The notes beneath the pieces were generated by a model. The model made no database searches. It was not told the DNA's origin and was given only the letters and a program-made list of their open reading frames with translations. This document shows, one piece after another, positions 28,737 through 63,200 of a stretch of DNA of 64,000 bases. Made by a program: the position numbers and the translations under genes. Within the stretch, counting starts at the first letter, position 1; each line of letters opens with the position of its first letter. The stretch spans positions 17,210,955 to 17,274,954 of the forward strand of contig NC_021685.1 of assembly GCF_000247815.1 (NCBI RefSeq), read 5' to 3'. This stretch comes from Ficedula albicollis (lineage: Eukaryota > Chordata > Aves > Passeriformes > Muscicapidae).

Positions 28737-30604
28737 CGGCGCCCAGCAAGGCCAAAGCCAAGGCTGCCGCTGCTGGGCTCGAACGCGGGGCTGGGGAAAC
28801 GCGACGCTGCTCTAGGGGGACACTCCAGCTCCGGGGAACAGCCGCGCCGTGCCGCGCTCAGCCTGAAGCTTTAGCTGGCTGGGACTCACAGCCAGCCCGT
28901 CAGCCACATCGGAGCCAGCCAGAGCCCCGGGGCCACCAGATCCCAGCCGGGGCCACCCATTTTCACGCTGTGCCCTCGGCTCCAGCACGGTGACCCAGCG
29001 GCTGGCACGGGCTCTGCGTGGGGCAGCGTCCAGACCAGCGCTAGGAAGCCGAATTTAAGATGACACATTAAAAAAGATAAAATATGCAAGTGCACGTGCC
29101 CCACCAGTGTCTCTGCTGTCGTTCCCACGTCCTTTGTGCACCTTTGCCCGTGCTCCTCCCGGGCTGCCAGGCACGGAGACAAGCTGGATTTCTTCCAGGT
29201 GGGCTCTGCGGAGGCAGCTCAGCACCAGCCCTCGGCAAACCCTCCCTGCTCCGGGAGCTCTGGAGCGCTGGCTCTGCCCCGGCCGTGCTGGTGACACTGC
29301 CCTGTGCCACTGGGGCGCTCTCAGCTGCAGGCACAGAGGTGGCTGACCCCCAAAGCAGCGGGGTCAGGCCAGTCCTGGGCCTGGATTTAGCACCAAAGTT
29401 GAGCTGAGGCTAACATTGCACAAGCCTGTCACAGCCTGGGGTGGCACCGTCACATGCTCGCTCCCCAGCCTGAGCAGGGAAAGAAGTGAGAAAATCTGTT
29501 AAAAGTGAAAATGTGGGAAAAAAACCCCACCCCAACTTAAAATAAACCCAACGGGACGCAAATACAACCAGTCCCCACCTCCCACGAGCACCAGCCAGGC
29601 TCTGAGCCCCCTCTTTGGCTGCTGTCCTGGTGCTGGGGCTCACAGTGTGTGACACCTCCCGGGCCAGCTGGGTCCCCTCGCATTTCCTTGTCCCCCAGCA
29701 CCCAGCTGGGGCTGGAGCAGGACTGAGAGGAAGCCTGGGGGCGGTGCCAGTGCTGCTCAGCCCTGGGTGCCACCAGCTGTGCTGCAGTCAGAGCCCAAAG
29801 CCAGTGGGGCTGCCATGGACAGCGGCAGCTCCTCCCCAGTGAACATGCCAGAGCTATGGGATGCAGGAGAGGGATGAAGCCAGCGCCAGGAGAGCAGCCA
29901 TGGCCAGGCTGGCACTCCACACGCTGGCTCCTGCTGCTGCACTCAGCTGCCACCAGCCCCAGGTGATGGTGGCCAGGCTGAAGCTCCTGGACAAACTGCA
30001 GCCAGGCAGGACTGGCTGGGGAACTCCCACTGCAGGTGGAAATCAGCTGTGTGCAATTTGCTGACCTTTTTCTTCAGGTGCTCGAGTCTAAACTCTCCCC
30101 AGGTCAGTGGAAATCCTGGAGGAGCTTTCCAGCTCCCTGCATGGGAAGGGAAGGAGCTGGGGTAACTCCATTTCCATTTTGCAGAGCAGCAGCAGCAGGG
30201 CCCGGTGCAGCTGAGCTCCCCCAGCAGGGAGAGGCTCCTCCCGGAGCTCGGCGAGCTGGTTCTGCAGCAGGGAAGGGCAGCACCTCACCCTGCCCATCCT
30301 GCAGAGCTGCAGCTCCAGCTGCGTGCCTTCAGTTTAATCCCAGCTTAAAAAGGAGATATTAACAGCCAGGCCTGGGCTTGATCCTTGATCCAGCTCAGGA
30401 TATTCCGTGAAGCAAGAGTGGATGGGGCTGGAGAAGCTGTTGCAGGCAGCACTCGACTCCAGCTCTGGGGCTCCTGTGCCAAGCACCAGGCAGCAGCCTC
30501 TGAGCGCCCTCAGCTGCTGCCAGCAGGGCCAGGCTGGGAACAGCCACCGGGAGAATCACGGGAGAGCACAGAGCCTGAGGAGAGGGATAAATTCCCATCC
30601 CTGG

Positions 30605-30705
30605 AATGGACGGACAGGGCTTGGAGCAGCCTGGAACAGTGCAAGGTGTCCCTGCCCATGGAGCTGGAACTCTGAAGTCTCTCCCAGCCCTGTGGTTCCA
30701 TGAAG
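30605..30705 (+). mobile_element. CR1 LINE 3' fragment
   Basis: Plus strand reads in the sense of the element: TTGGAGCAGCCTGGAACAGT, GCAAGGTGTCCCTGCCCATG, GAGCTGGAACT, then CCCAGCCCTGTGGTTCCATG. This copy is opposite in orientation to the CR1 tails at 4.0 and 9.4 kb. Confidence 0.75.
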
Positions 30706-30823
30706 AGTCCAGCCTCAGCCAGGATCCATTCACAGTGCCAGCCCTGGCCTCCACACGCTGCCAAGCGAGTTCCCGTGCCAGATGCCCAGTTATGAGACAG
30801 CCACCACATCAGTTCTACTATTA

Positions 30824-30829
30824 TTTATT
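30824..30829 (-). terminator. Polyadenylation signal of PAIP2 (distal)
   Basis: AATAAA on the minus strand, about 1.0 kb after the PAIP2 stop, in an AT-rich tract. Confidence 0.55.
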
Positions 30830-30957
30830 TTTTTAAATATTTTTGAAAAAATATAATTTTTTTACAATATTTTCAACTTAAACACTATTCACACTGAACA
30901 CGTATGGCAGCTTAACCTACCCAAATATGAAGTTTAAGAAGCCAAAACTGTTCTAGC

Positions 30958-30963
30958 TTTATT
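30958..30963 (-). terminator. Polyadenylation signal of PAIP2 (proximal alternative)
   Basis: AATAAA on the minus strand, about 0.9 kb after the stop. Which signal is used cannot be told from sequence. Confidence 0.45.
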
Positions 30964-31854
30964 AAAAGAAAAAAAAAAAAACAACCAAAAAACCAAAAGA
31001 AACAAAAAGTCGTTGTGCTGTAGACTATTGTGTAGTGATGATTAAACAAAGCAAGGGAAAAGCACCACTCAAATCACTAATGCTGGGGTTTGCCTGGTTA
31101 AGTCCAGCTGGGGGAAGTCGGATGCTAAGGGTTCCATAGGCAGTGCTGTGGAGGGCAGCTGCTCTTTGCAGGAGCTGTGCTGGATCTCACAGCTCCCTGG
31201 ACAGCAAGGGCAGGGAAGGTTTCTAACATGATCACACACTGCAAAGGACAGGGAACTGCTTCTCCCAATTGCCTGCATGTTAGTTCAGGAGCTGAGATCT
31301 ACGACTCTGTACAGGTCTGTGAGATTCGGGTCAAGCTCACGCTGCTTCCCAGGATCACGATGTTTTGTAAGGGGGGAAATTAACATTAGTAACAACACTG
31401 AGACCTCAAAGGAAAGTTAGCTAATTTGCATAACAATCAGATCTCCTCACTTTCACCTGGAAGTTAAGGCATTATCAGGTGCAAGCTAGCACCAGTTAAC
31501 ACATCTTTAGTTAAAAACAGACCATTCACCGCAAATTCCAAGTCCTGTTTAAAAAGTCAGAGTCTGCAGAAGGTTTTATTAACGTGGTACTTTGTCTCAA
31601 CTTGACTGGTGCTTCTTACCTCACTGCCTCCTTCGCACAGAGCCAGGGCCCAATTATGTTTCCATTAAACTTTTGACAGATTTACTTAATAACAGTCTCA
31701 GCACTTTTATTGAGCATGCAAGACTAACAAAACTTTGGCAATGCATAAGTGTAACACAGTGACAAGAAGAGAGAGCTTTTACAATTAAATCTTCTAATAC
31801 TGGCTTCACAGTGTGGAAATTGTGCTACATCCACCAAAAGAGGGCCCAGTCTAC

Positions 31855-34800
31855 TCAAATGTTTAAGTACTTCACCCCAGGAACAAACTCCTTTGCGTTT
31901 GGATTCAGATTACTCTTGACCTGAGGAAGGGAAGAACAGAAATCGAGGTGAATCATTATTTTCAGCTTCCATTTTCAAGCTGGAGACAATTAGAGGCAAA
32001 GGTTTATGGATTCAGAGTAACAATCGGGTATACAGCATGCTTCTTACACTTAGCAGCAGTCTACAGTCCTCAGAAAAGCCCATTCCTCTGTGCTACTCCC
32101 CGAGTTATCCAACCTTCCTCAGCTCCACCTGAAGCTGCAGCTGGATGAGGGCTCAGGGAATAAGCAGCAAACCACAGGCATGCACCAAACCCAGCAGCTT
32201 CCCCTCATGCTGAAATAGCCTTTTCTCAAGTTGAGCTGTTAAAACGTGCTATGAGGTTTTTAAATTTTGCTTATTTAAGCAAGAGGTGACTCGTTCCAGG
32301 AACTTCAGCCACTTCTGGGAATTTCATGTGTATGAGCACTGTATTGATTTTTACATGTCTCTGTCTGTGATTCCCCTGTCCTCCCCCCCGTGGCAGGCTG
32401 CTGCTGCTGTTCCATAGCCTGCACTTAGAGGTGGGCACCAGCACCTTCAAAAAGAGCTCTTTAGCACAAAGACATGGAGGATGAGGCTTTTCTGATCTTC
32501 ATTGGGGCTGAAACTGCTGCCTGCAGCTGCTTCAGCTTGGAAGAGTCAGGGTCTACATCTGAATGGCAGAGCAGCTGTGTGACAGGATGGTGTGGGGTCT
32601 GTGCTCTGGATTCTGTGAGGGAAAATAAGCACATGCTGCCCTTTCCTTGGAGCTGAGCTATGCACAGAAGTCAGACAGCAAAAAGAGGAAAGTAATCACA
32701 GTTTGGCTGCTTTACCCTTCCCTGGAATTGCTACAGGGATCTGCTGTGGTTCTCCCAGTCCCAACCAGACCCTGGGACAGGGCTCAGAGCAGCCCTACAT
32801 GTCAGTGCTGGCAGGTCCCCAGTGACCCTTCTGCAGCCCCAGCTGCACTCAGTGCCCTTCTTTCATAACATCCCACCCACTCCTGGAGTTGAGCCACGGG
32901 CTGGGAAAGGCTCCAGGTGGGTATGAAGCCACCAAATAGGTCACATCCCATGAGGACACATCCTGCCCTGCACAGCCAGGCAGGGTTTAACAGGCTGGAA
33001 AGGACCTCCTCTTGCCATAAGCAGCAATAAGCCTTGGAGAGACTTGAGCTGTAGAATTAGGATGAGAACTGAGCTTACCACCAGATCCTCCAGCGATGAG
33101 CTGTCACTGATAACAAGGTCATTGAACTGGTCCTGGATTTGATCCATTGTTTGTGGGAGATCACGGGCTGGAATAAACCACTCATGCTCCTCCTCCTCTT
33201 CCAGCATCTCCTGGAAACAGCGCTCGATAAATTCTTCTTCCCACAACTCCTCTTCGATCTGTGCAACAAAAAGAAACTGCTTCAGCACCAGATCTACTGT
33301 GAACTCTGCTGTGGAGGTTTTTATTCCCAGGTGTGTGCACCCAGCACCACCTCCACGCAGCAGGAGGGACATCAGTGCTTTGTCCCAGGGATTGGGGCTG
33401 CAGCTGAAAGGGAGAGGCAGGAGAACCCCCAGCCCCAGCCCCAGATGTTTTGTTTGCAGCTTGTTATGACCTAAAGGAGAAGGAAAATGTAGGTCCTAAG
33501 CAAAATTTTCAGCTGTACCAACTAGTCTGGACTGAGCTCGCTGCAAGTATGAAGAAGGGAGCTGTGCCAACACACAGAGCCAGGAAATTCTCCCCAGGAA
33601 AGTGTCCTGTGGGACTCCTGGGGAAAAAATAACCCCTGCCTGTCACCTGGAACAAGCAGCCTCTCCTGTTGGTGTGTGCTCAGCCACAGCTCTCCTTGGG
33701 AACCCCACCTGATCTCAGCAGCTGTCAGGAATGCAGCCCTGCTGTCCTGGGAGCAGGACAAACCAACCCATGCAGAACTGACACGCAGTGCAGACATTAA
33801 AGCACTTCACCTTGGTTGTTCAGTAAAAGAGCTTTGCAGGGAGCTCATCCTACAAATTTTCCATGTCCTGCATCAGAGTGTTCAAGAGTGGAAAGCAGGG
33901 AAACAGAAGCTGGTGTGAAGGACTTGCCCAGACACAAGGGAATGGAAAAATGATTCAGGACAGATTTAGAAGTTCACTCAGCTTCAGTGGAAGCTCAAAC
34001 AAGTTTTCCCATCTATCCTTTGCTCTGAAATCAAACACCACCTCAATCCTGGAGTGGAAATTCAGCTACCACAAACACCAACTCAAAAACATGAACACCA
34101 GATTACCAGAACAGCTGTGCAATCTGGGTCTTTGCCCTTGGGGCAAACACACCCACGAGCTCACCTGGGGCTCTGGGAACAGGGACTCATGGCCACGTGC
34201 TCTGAGGCAGCGCCCAGGCACTCCAGAGGCAGGGAAGGCTGACTCAGTGATTCCCCAGAGCAGCACTCCAGCCTGGGTGGCAGCTCCAGGAGGCACTGCC
34301 TCCCTCCTGCTGTGGGCACACAGCCACAGGCTCCTGTTACACAGGGCTTGCCCAGCTCCAGGGGCTTGGTTACAGGCCTGTACCCCTACAGGTGCCTCCA
34401 TGGCAGCTCCAGCAGTACTAAATACCATTTCATTCCCCAAACAGCTGGAAATCAGGACTGCCTGTTTTTGTTTTCCAGCTCCATTTAACTTGCTCAGGCT
34501 CCCAGAGGGCTGTGTCTGCAGCAGCAGGTGACCAGGCTGCCCCAAGTGTGTGTCTGTCCCTTCTCCCTCACACTCCCACCTTTTCCTGCTGACAATAGAA
34601 CCTGTGCCTGAAAAATCATAGCACAACTCGGCCCCTTCCCAGAGAACTACACCCCCAGTATGCTAACTGTGGGACAGCTCCCAGGGGGAAAAAGCCACCA
34701 AACAGAAAACAATGCACGAGAGAAGAGAGGTTTTGTGAGCCTGACTCTGGATGAGCTCAGTGCTGGCACCCTGAGCATCCCATGCTGGCTCAGCACCCAG

Positions 34801-35529
34801 CACAGGCAGCAGCTATGGAGAGCAAAGTGCAAGCTGGGAATGGTGCTGGGAATGGGAAAGGGGTGGGCTGCTCCCAGTCTCCAGAGCAGGAGGGAAAAGG
34901 TTGATAGAGGCAAGGTGGCAGAGGAAGGTAAGGCTTCCTTCCCAGCTGGTGGAGAAGAGAGCAGTAAGACTCAAGTATTAAAATGAGCAGCTCTGTCACT
35001 CAGCAGTGCTGCTGCCAAGGCAGGTGTGCAGCTGGAATTCCCCAGCTCAGCACTGGGACACTCGGCATGTCTGCACACGAACACGTCCCAGGCCAGCCCT
35101 TCCCAAGTGCCACGTACTTCTGTCAACTCTCCTTTCTCCCCTCCCTCCTGCAGAAGCAGGGAATTAATGGATGCATTAGAACATGCTGCACTTCCTGAAT
35201 TTCCCACCAGGACTACAGAGGATCAGCATTTACTGCCAGAGAAAGGGAGACCTGTTTGTTCCCCAGGATCACTCAGAGAGCTGATGTGAAACTTCCCCTC
35301 CACAGAACTGTCAGTGGAGGACCCAGCTCTGTCCCCTCAGCTGGGAAGGGACAAAGGACAGACGGGGCAGGGAAAGCAGGGGATGACTTGCCTGCCTGTT
35401 GAACTCCTCCTCGTTCTCCATCCACATGTACTCAGCAAAGGGGTTGTCATCCTCGTGGGAGTGCCCGTTGATGATCACATCCTCGCTGATGATGCTGGGG
35501 CTGGTACTGCTGCGACTCGGGTCCTTCAT
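31855..35529 (-). CDS. PAIP2: PAIP2, poly(A)-binding protein-interacting protein 2
   Basis: Three coding exons on the minus strand: 35392-35529 (ATG at 35529-35527), 33079-33258 and 31855-31920 (stop). They join to 127 residues, the same length as human PAIP2. Exon 1 starts [13 protein letters not shown] and ends [10 protein letters not shown]; exon 2 carries the acidic helix [15 protein letters not shown], which with its flanks is PAM1 and binds the PABP RRMs; exon 3 carries the PAM2 motif [16 protein letters not shown], which binds the PABP MLLE domain. The protein competes with eIF4G and poly(A) for PABP and represses translation in the cytoplasm. The 5' UTR part of the first coding exon runs to 35551. 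The donor at 35391-35390 is GC instead of GT. The last residues are KYLNI where human has KYGNI. Confidence 0.97.
31921..33078 (-). other. PAIP2 last intron
   Basis: GTAAGC to CCTCAG intron of about 1.2 kb. Nothing else recognised. Confidence 0.9.
33259..35391 (-). other. PAIP2 GC-AG intron
   Basis: Begins GCAAGT and ends GCACAG, 2.1 kb. No other feature seen. Confidence 0.9.
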
Positions 35530-35551
35530 GGCTGCCACGCCGATCCCAAAC

Positions 35552-39623
<4,072 letters not shown>

Positions 39624-39640
<17 letters not shown>

Positions 39641-39700
39641 GGGCTCTCAGAGGGAACGCTGAACACCCCCCGGGGCTCTCAGAGGGGGCGGTAACACTCC
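39624..39700 (+). repeat. Short tandem repeat in the CpG island
   Basis: GGGGCTCTCAGAGGG occurs twice with an AACACNCCC-like lead and a third partial unit, period about 30 bases. Confidence 0.6.
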
Positions 39701-39849
39701 CCGTTACCGGGCAGCCCCAGCCTCCCTCGGGCCAGCGGCTGAGCCGGGAGGCGCGGAGCCCTCGCCTCACGGAGGGACAATGGAACACTTGGGCAACGCC
39801 ACTCCCGTTCCCCAAGTGGTGTTTGTGCACGGGGCTCGTGCTTTTTTAA

Positions 39850-41837
39850 GGCTCAGTATCAGGAAATAGGACATAATAAATATTCCTTTCTAGTACGTGC
39901 CGAGGCTTCAGCCGCATTTACAAAACGGGTTCAAAAAGCCATTTTTATTCTTTTGTTTCTCTCTTTACCTGAGGGGAAGGTGGGAATGCCCTGCTGTGCC
40001 CATTCACAACTTCACAGAGGCACAAACCAGACACGGAGGGAGTTTTTGATCCACCCGAGGACCAACATGTGGAGCCACAAACCCTCTTTGGGCCACATGG
40101 CACACAAGCAGCTGCCAATGCAAAGGCTCGAGTGTGTGTTAGTTTATACTGATTTTGTAATTCACCATTACCAACTTGCTCTCAGGGCCCAAGGATTCCC
40201 CCCCAGTCCATGAAATACTGCAAAATACCCCTCTGCAAGCATCATCCTTATAAAAAACAACACTGTGCTCTTGCCACTCTTATTTCCACAATTTCCAACT
40301 CTACAAATCCAGCAGGATCTGGTTTTCCCATCTAAGAGGGTTTTCTTTCTACTCACTCCCCACAGCAACGGGACAGCAGCTCCAGGCTCCCTCTCCCAGC
40401 TGAAATTCATGCCCGAAGTGCAGAGCCCAGCATTTCACACTGACCCTTGTGCTCTGGGGTTTTCCTCACCCTTCACAGTGCAGCTATTCCCAAATAAGCA
40501 GCCCATGACACCAACATGTGGGTCTGGAGACTCTCAAGATCTAGTTTTTCTGGCACTTTCTCCTCAGGCCCTAAGGGCTCTATTCTCCCCGACCTCTGCA
40601 TGGGAACAGAAGACACTTTGGCAGAAGCTGTGGGTTTAATTTAATTTCTGATGTGTAAAAGCATCCTTACACTTAAAATCACTCACACCTGAGGATGCTT
40701 TTTGTTTAGACACTAAACAAGATGTACATATTTACCTGTACACAGGTCAGCACTCACACAAGGTACAAGGTCAGCAAAGGTATTAGCTAACAAAAGGCTA
40801 CTTTAAAAATTGAATGCAGTATTTCAATACATTAATCTTAAATGACCTTTGAAATAAATGATCTGCCACTCTCAGAGAGAAGGGGGGGCCTGATCTGCAG
40901 CCAAGGCAGAGGGACTCAACAGCCTCTCAGTGACAGATGAGTGACAAATGCCACTCTAATGGGCTCCAAGCCCACCCGTATGACTTAGAGCAGAACTAAG
41001 TGCAGGGCTGCTGGTGCCTGTGATTTCTTTCAGGGGCCTCAGGAAGCTTTAAGATTCTGTCAGTGCCTGACATTTAATCCATTTCCTACAAACCCAAACA
41101 CCACTTTGCATACTAATGAGTGTCGTACACAGAGCAGTGTCTGCTCTCTGCACAGGGATGAGTCACTGCACGGTGAGACTTTAATTTGGATGTGCTATTT
41201 AAACAAACCCTGCACTGGAGCTCCTCTCCTCAGCACTTCACCCCTTCTCCAGGGTCCCACAGAACCTGCTGCCCTCACTAGAGGTGGCTCAAGCTCTGTG
41301 GAGGACTGCAGCCCCTCGGGTTAGGGTGCAATACAAAGTCACAGCTGGAAAAACAAGTTCTCGAGGCTTGACTTGCACACAACATTCTGTCCTGTGTCTG
41401 CTGGGTGTGTCTGTAATGAACAACGCTAGAACTTCATCAACGCTCAGCCTCCTGCATCCCAAACCCTTTCCAAGCATCAAAGCCTCCCTGGTGCAGGCTC
41501 AGGCTGGAAGAACTGGCCCCAGTCTGCTTTATCTGCATGAACGGGATGTGGCTTCAGCTCTGATGAGAACGGAACTCCAGCAATAGAAGTGTCAGCAAAA
41601 TATACCTACCAGGGTTTTAACAAGTGATATTTTAATTTGTTTGGAAATGCAAGAGGGTTTAGGGAAGGGAAAGAAGAGTTATGCAGGAAGCTGCTGAAGC
41701 ACAGGTGTTAAAAACATGCACATTTTAAAAAGAGAGCTCAAGTTTGGCTGTGGTGGCGTGACACAGGATAAAGAGTTCAGCAGACACACTGGTTAACATG
41801 CCAAACATCTATAACAAATCACTGTGGTCTAGCTTTG
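39850..41837. other. Region between the PAIP2 promoter and the MATR3 3' end
   Basis: About 2 kb without a recognised gene or repeat. Its distal part could be long 3' UTR of MATR3. Confidence 0.5.
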
Positions 41838-41843
41838 TTTATT
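41838..41843 (-). terminator. Candidate distal polyadenylation signal of MATR3
   Basis: AATAAA on the minus strand about 1.65 kb beyond the MATR3 stop. Nearer AATAAA words lie at 43130-43135 and, in the duplicated copy, at 42478-42483. Confidence 0.4.
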
Positions 41844-43129
41844 GGGAATCACTTTAGTAACCTGAAGTCACAAATAAGCAGTAAATAACAAAAACTACAG
41901 ATAAACACAGGTTACACATGCAAATCCTGTTCACATCTCACATGTGCAGGTACATTAAGTGCACAGCTCTAAAGAGTCTTGACAAAACCAGGTTTTAACA
42001 AAAAATGGTGTTAAAATGCAGGTATGAAAACTTCCATGTGAAGAATATAAAGATACCTTAGTCCCTTTCAGGACTCCAATGCTGCTTTGATATACCAGAG
42101 ATGTACGACAGTGACGAGATTCAAGTAAAAGCAGGAAGAGCTTGAGGAAATAATACTGGTCAGAGAATGGGCATTTACTTCTCACTAAAAATACACTGAA
42201 GAGCTGAATAGGAAAGTCTACCAAGAGCTTAAGAAAAAAAAAAAAAATCACGAAGTTGTAAAGCTGACTAATCACTAATTTTCCTATTTGCCATAGATAA
42301 CAGCAGTGACATTAAAAGAAACTGCAATTCAACACTTAAAAATGCAACTTACATTTAAAGACTTTTCCAAAGTGAAATGCAATGACAGCCTTACACTGAA
42401 AATTAAATAGCTGCTAGGCTCAGACCAAAATACGGAATGTTCTAGATAAAATAAAAATACAGTATTACTTTTCATTTTTTATTCAGAATGGAATTGAAAG
42501 ACAATTTCTGAAGCTTGAAAGTAGTAAGTTTCATTTAAACGCAGTTTTCTTCTCATACATGAGCTTTCCACAAGGGTGCAAGATTTTTTTTTTTCTGTAA
42601 TAGCTTGAAGTGTCAAAACGAAAAGTTGTTGCCATTCTCACATTAAGAACAAATTGTTGTCATTAACTTAACTGCATATGCTTTTTGCTACAACATTTAA
42701 CACATGAACAGACCTATAATGCCTACTGTATCTCACTAAAACAAAAAAGAGTACAGTATTTCCATCTACTACTTGTACTGCTTTTAAAAAAGATTAACAT
42801 TAAAAACAAAGCCACGTTTTCCTTACATCCTTCCTTCTTCTTAAGCTTCTTTCTTTTGCCTGTAGTCTTCTGCCAAGGGTTAAAAAAAAAAAAAAAAAAT
42901 CACGAAGTTGTAAAGCTGACTAATCACTAATTTTCCTATTTGCCATAGATAACAGCAGTGACATTAAAAGAAACTGCAATTCAACACTTAAAAATGCAAC
43001 TTACATTTAAAGACTTTTCCAAAGTGAAATGCAATGACAGCCTTACACTGAAAATTAAATAGCTGCTAGGCTCAGACCAAAATACGGAATGTTCTAGATA
43101 AAATAAAAATACAGTATTACTTTTCATTT

Positions 43130-43135
43130 TTTATT
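43130..43135 (-). terminator. Proximal polyadenylation signal of MATR3
   Basis: AATAAA on the minus strand about 360 bases after the stop, within the 3' UTR copy that directly follows the real last exon. Confidence 0.5.
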
Positions 43136-43492
43136 CAGAATGGAATTGAAAGACAATTTCTGAAGCTTGAAAGTAGTAAGTTTCATTTAAACGCAGTTTT
43201 CTTCTCATACATGAGCTTTCCACAAGGGTGCAAGATTTTTTTTTTTCTGTAATAGCTTGAAGTGTCAAAACGAAAAGTTGTTGCCATTCTCACATTAAGA
43301 ACAAATTGTTGTCATTAACTTAACTGCATATGCTTTTTGCTACAACATTTAACACATGAACAGACCTATAATGCCTACTGTATCTCACTAAAACAAAAAA
43401 GAGTACAGTATTTCCATCTACTACTTGTACTGCTTTTAAAAAAGATTAACATTAAAAACAAAGCCACGTTTTCCTTACATCCTTCCTTCTTC

Positions 43493-60229
<16,737 letters not shown>

Positions 60230-63200
60230 CTGCAAAGAGAGCTCACACTAGAAAGCTAGGCAAACTTCACTTCAAAAACGGTAACGCCAAGAAAGAGGAT
60301 CAATAATGACTGCAGATCTTCTTCAAGCTGAGAAACACCAGACAATTCTGTAGAAAAACAAGCAGTTTTAGTCATAAATCCCTTTAAACAGATGCAGTTT
60401 TAAACTTATGCATCATGTTGATCTAAAAAAACATTAAAGATCTCAATCTTACAAGGCTTTTATCACATAACAGATTCAAGAGGTACCCAGAACCTACATA
60501 TATTATTGCAGATAAAAATACAGTAGTGTTTCCTATACATGCTACTCTTCTTCCACAAAAAGCTACTTTCACACTGAAGAAAAGTGAACTTCAGAAGTTT
60601 GTGATGTCTGAAAGCATCTATCAAGTATACTGACATGTAAGCCTTGATCTCTGGTTAATGGCTTTGTTCATACCCTACATTACTGTACTCTGTCTGTGAG
60701 AAGAACACAAAAAACTTAGGCCCATAGAATCCAAGATGACTTTGGCATATAACACATTTGAAAATGAAACCTGTACCACCACAGAACAGGACGAAAGGAA
60801 GTTAAAAGTAACTGAAGTTTGGGTAAAAGGTTTCTGCTATAAGATCTGTAAATAAGACCAAACATAATATTCAATCTTTATGCAGTCAAATTCCAATTAC
60901 TGATGTGAAGACAGATGTGAACAAGAAAAACAAGTTTTACATTTTGCAGGAAGTAAACAAGACCTCTTGTTCCAATTGCAGTTATGCTGCTAACAGCATT
61001 TCTGAAGGGAATATTTGCTCTGTTACATGGCAGCTGTGACATCAGCCTGTACTCTCAGACCTCAAACTAAACAAGGTCAGGCTTAGTGCTGGGATGGGAG
61101 ACCCAAGGAAAACCCTGCTCCTGCAGGAAGAGACCCCAGTGAGTCAGGAGATGGCACCAGATCCCACAGCACTGCTTGGGGCTGGCACTGACACCGTGAC
61201 CACCTGTGGGAGTTAAAGCTCCTAAAACTCTGCTCACAAGAGAGAGGTGACTCTACAGTGTCCCACTGAAACAGTAACCTAGCACTTCAATATTTGGTTC
61301 AACTGCACCTACATGAAGTTTAAGCTAAGCAGTCTATCAATATCCACAGCACACTGCAATGAATATACTTCATAAAATGTTCTGTTAGGGCAGAGCAGAA
61401 CTGTAATACTTCACCCCATCCTCCTCCAGCCTTGGGACAGATACACAAAGTTTAAAGCAATTCCACCCATATGAAAATATTCCAGCAGGAATAATGTGTC
61501 CTTGGGTCCTCGAGGCCACAAAGCCCTTCCCAGTGTGGGCAGAGCAGTTCTGCTTCTCCAGCACTGCCACTGAGGAGCACATCAAACACACAATCACTTG
61601 GAAAAGAAACAGGCACAGACTGCACAGCTGCAAATGAAGTCAGCTCCCAAGAGAACAGGTAGTTTGGGGAGGAATGGAAAGGACAAAATGAGAGCAAAGA
61701 CTTTTCCTTGAAGAGACCGGCTCTGCAGAAGGCAATGGCCCTTGTACTGGAAACAGAAGGACAAAGGTCAAGGTTAGAGCTCTCCATCCCAACTGCCTGC
61801 TCAATGCACAGCCTGCTCCAACAGCGCACAAAGCTGAAAAGCACTTGGGTTTTCTTTCTCAGCATGTTACAAAATTATGCATTTATGTAAAAAAACTATG
61901 GATTCCCTGAAAAATACACGTTAACTCCCACAACTCCACCTTTGCAAAGTAACTCCTTTATGCAATTTGCTACATACTCGGTCATCAATGCATCTCAACT
62001 CATTTCAGCTATGTTTTTAAAATTCACATACACTGGAGTCACTTAAAGGAAGCTTAACTGTGTGCCATTTGTTAAGAATAAGAGATTGAGAAACATGGGG
62101 ATGAAAATAAGCTGGAAAGTTCGAGGCAGAAGACAGAAAAACACTGCAGAAAGCTTCAGAGGAAAACAGTAACACGAACACAGGGGGAGCATACCAGGTG
62201 AATTCTAAGGGACATGTCCCAGAGAAGGGGCCACACTGGAGGACACCTGAACAGAAAGCATTGAAGAAGTCTACTGTAAAAATCAAGACTCTTTGGAGTT
62301 CAAACAGAGAGGAACTCCAATGTTCACATGCTTTTATCTTACATTCATTCAGTATTCTTCAAAGTACTTTTATGACAATTTTACGAGTTAATCCTTACTC
62401 ATTCAATTTTAACACCTAAATCTCCTCCTAGTTCATTCACGCATTTTCAAAAGGATTCAAAGCTGAACTTACTGGGTTCTTCATAAAATCAGGTATTCAG
62501 AGGGCTTTCTGAGCCTGAGCCTGCAGTGATTCCACAGATCCCCTGTGGTCAGGACAGGCTTGCCATGTCCTGCTGCTAGTGCAAGGACCCACACTATTCA
62601 AGTTTCCACTAAATCAGGAAAGTTCTCCACCTTTCAAAAACACCCTTTATTTGAACAAATGCTCCCTAATCCTCTTGTCACAGTTGTCAACTGGCAGTTT
62701 ATTGTGTGCTGCTGCAGAGATTAGCAGGAACAAACCCCATGGCACCCCGGGAGCGGGCTGCAGGACCCGATGGTGCCGTGCTGAGACCCACAGCAGAGCT
62801 TTACAGAACCACACCCAGCTCCTGCAGCTGCGAACACCCTGGCAAGGGCAAAGGAAAAATAAAAATAGGAAAGATGGGAGAAAAACCAAGACAAAGACAG
62901 ACAGGGATAATCTTATGGAAAAGCATGAAGTGGGACAGTAAGACAAGTGTATGATGAAGACACAGCACACGGTGCTAGTCGGGAAATGCCCTACACCCAA
63001 TTAGGTACTGAGTGCTTTAATTAACAAGTGTGAATATCCTCAAAAACCCACTAATTATCACACCACTCATCTTGCAACTGCTGCACTCCACTCCTAACCA
63101 AGCCCATCCCTTAAGACACTGGAAAGAGGTGGGGGAAGGTCTCTACCCTCACTCCAAAGGATGTTTAACTTCCACAGGGTCAGGTTTAACATGATCCTAA

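Noticed and set aside
42876..42899. Processed pseudogene of MATR3 (poly-A next to an exon piece)
   Set aside because: The repeated segment includes downstream 3' UTR at a constant offset, and the A run lies on the wrong side for a reverse-transcribed mRNA of this strand; a tandem duplication explains it better.
61043..61130. Functional 5S rRNA gene
   Set aside because: Only the 3' half is present, with a deletion and substitutions in conserved positions.
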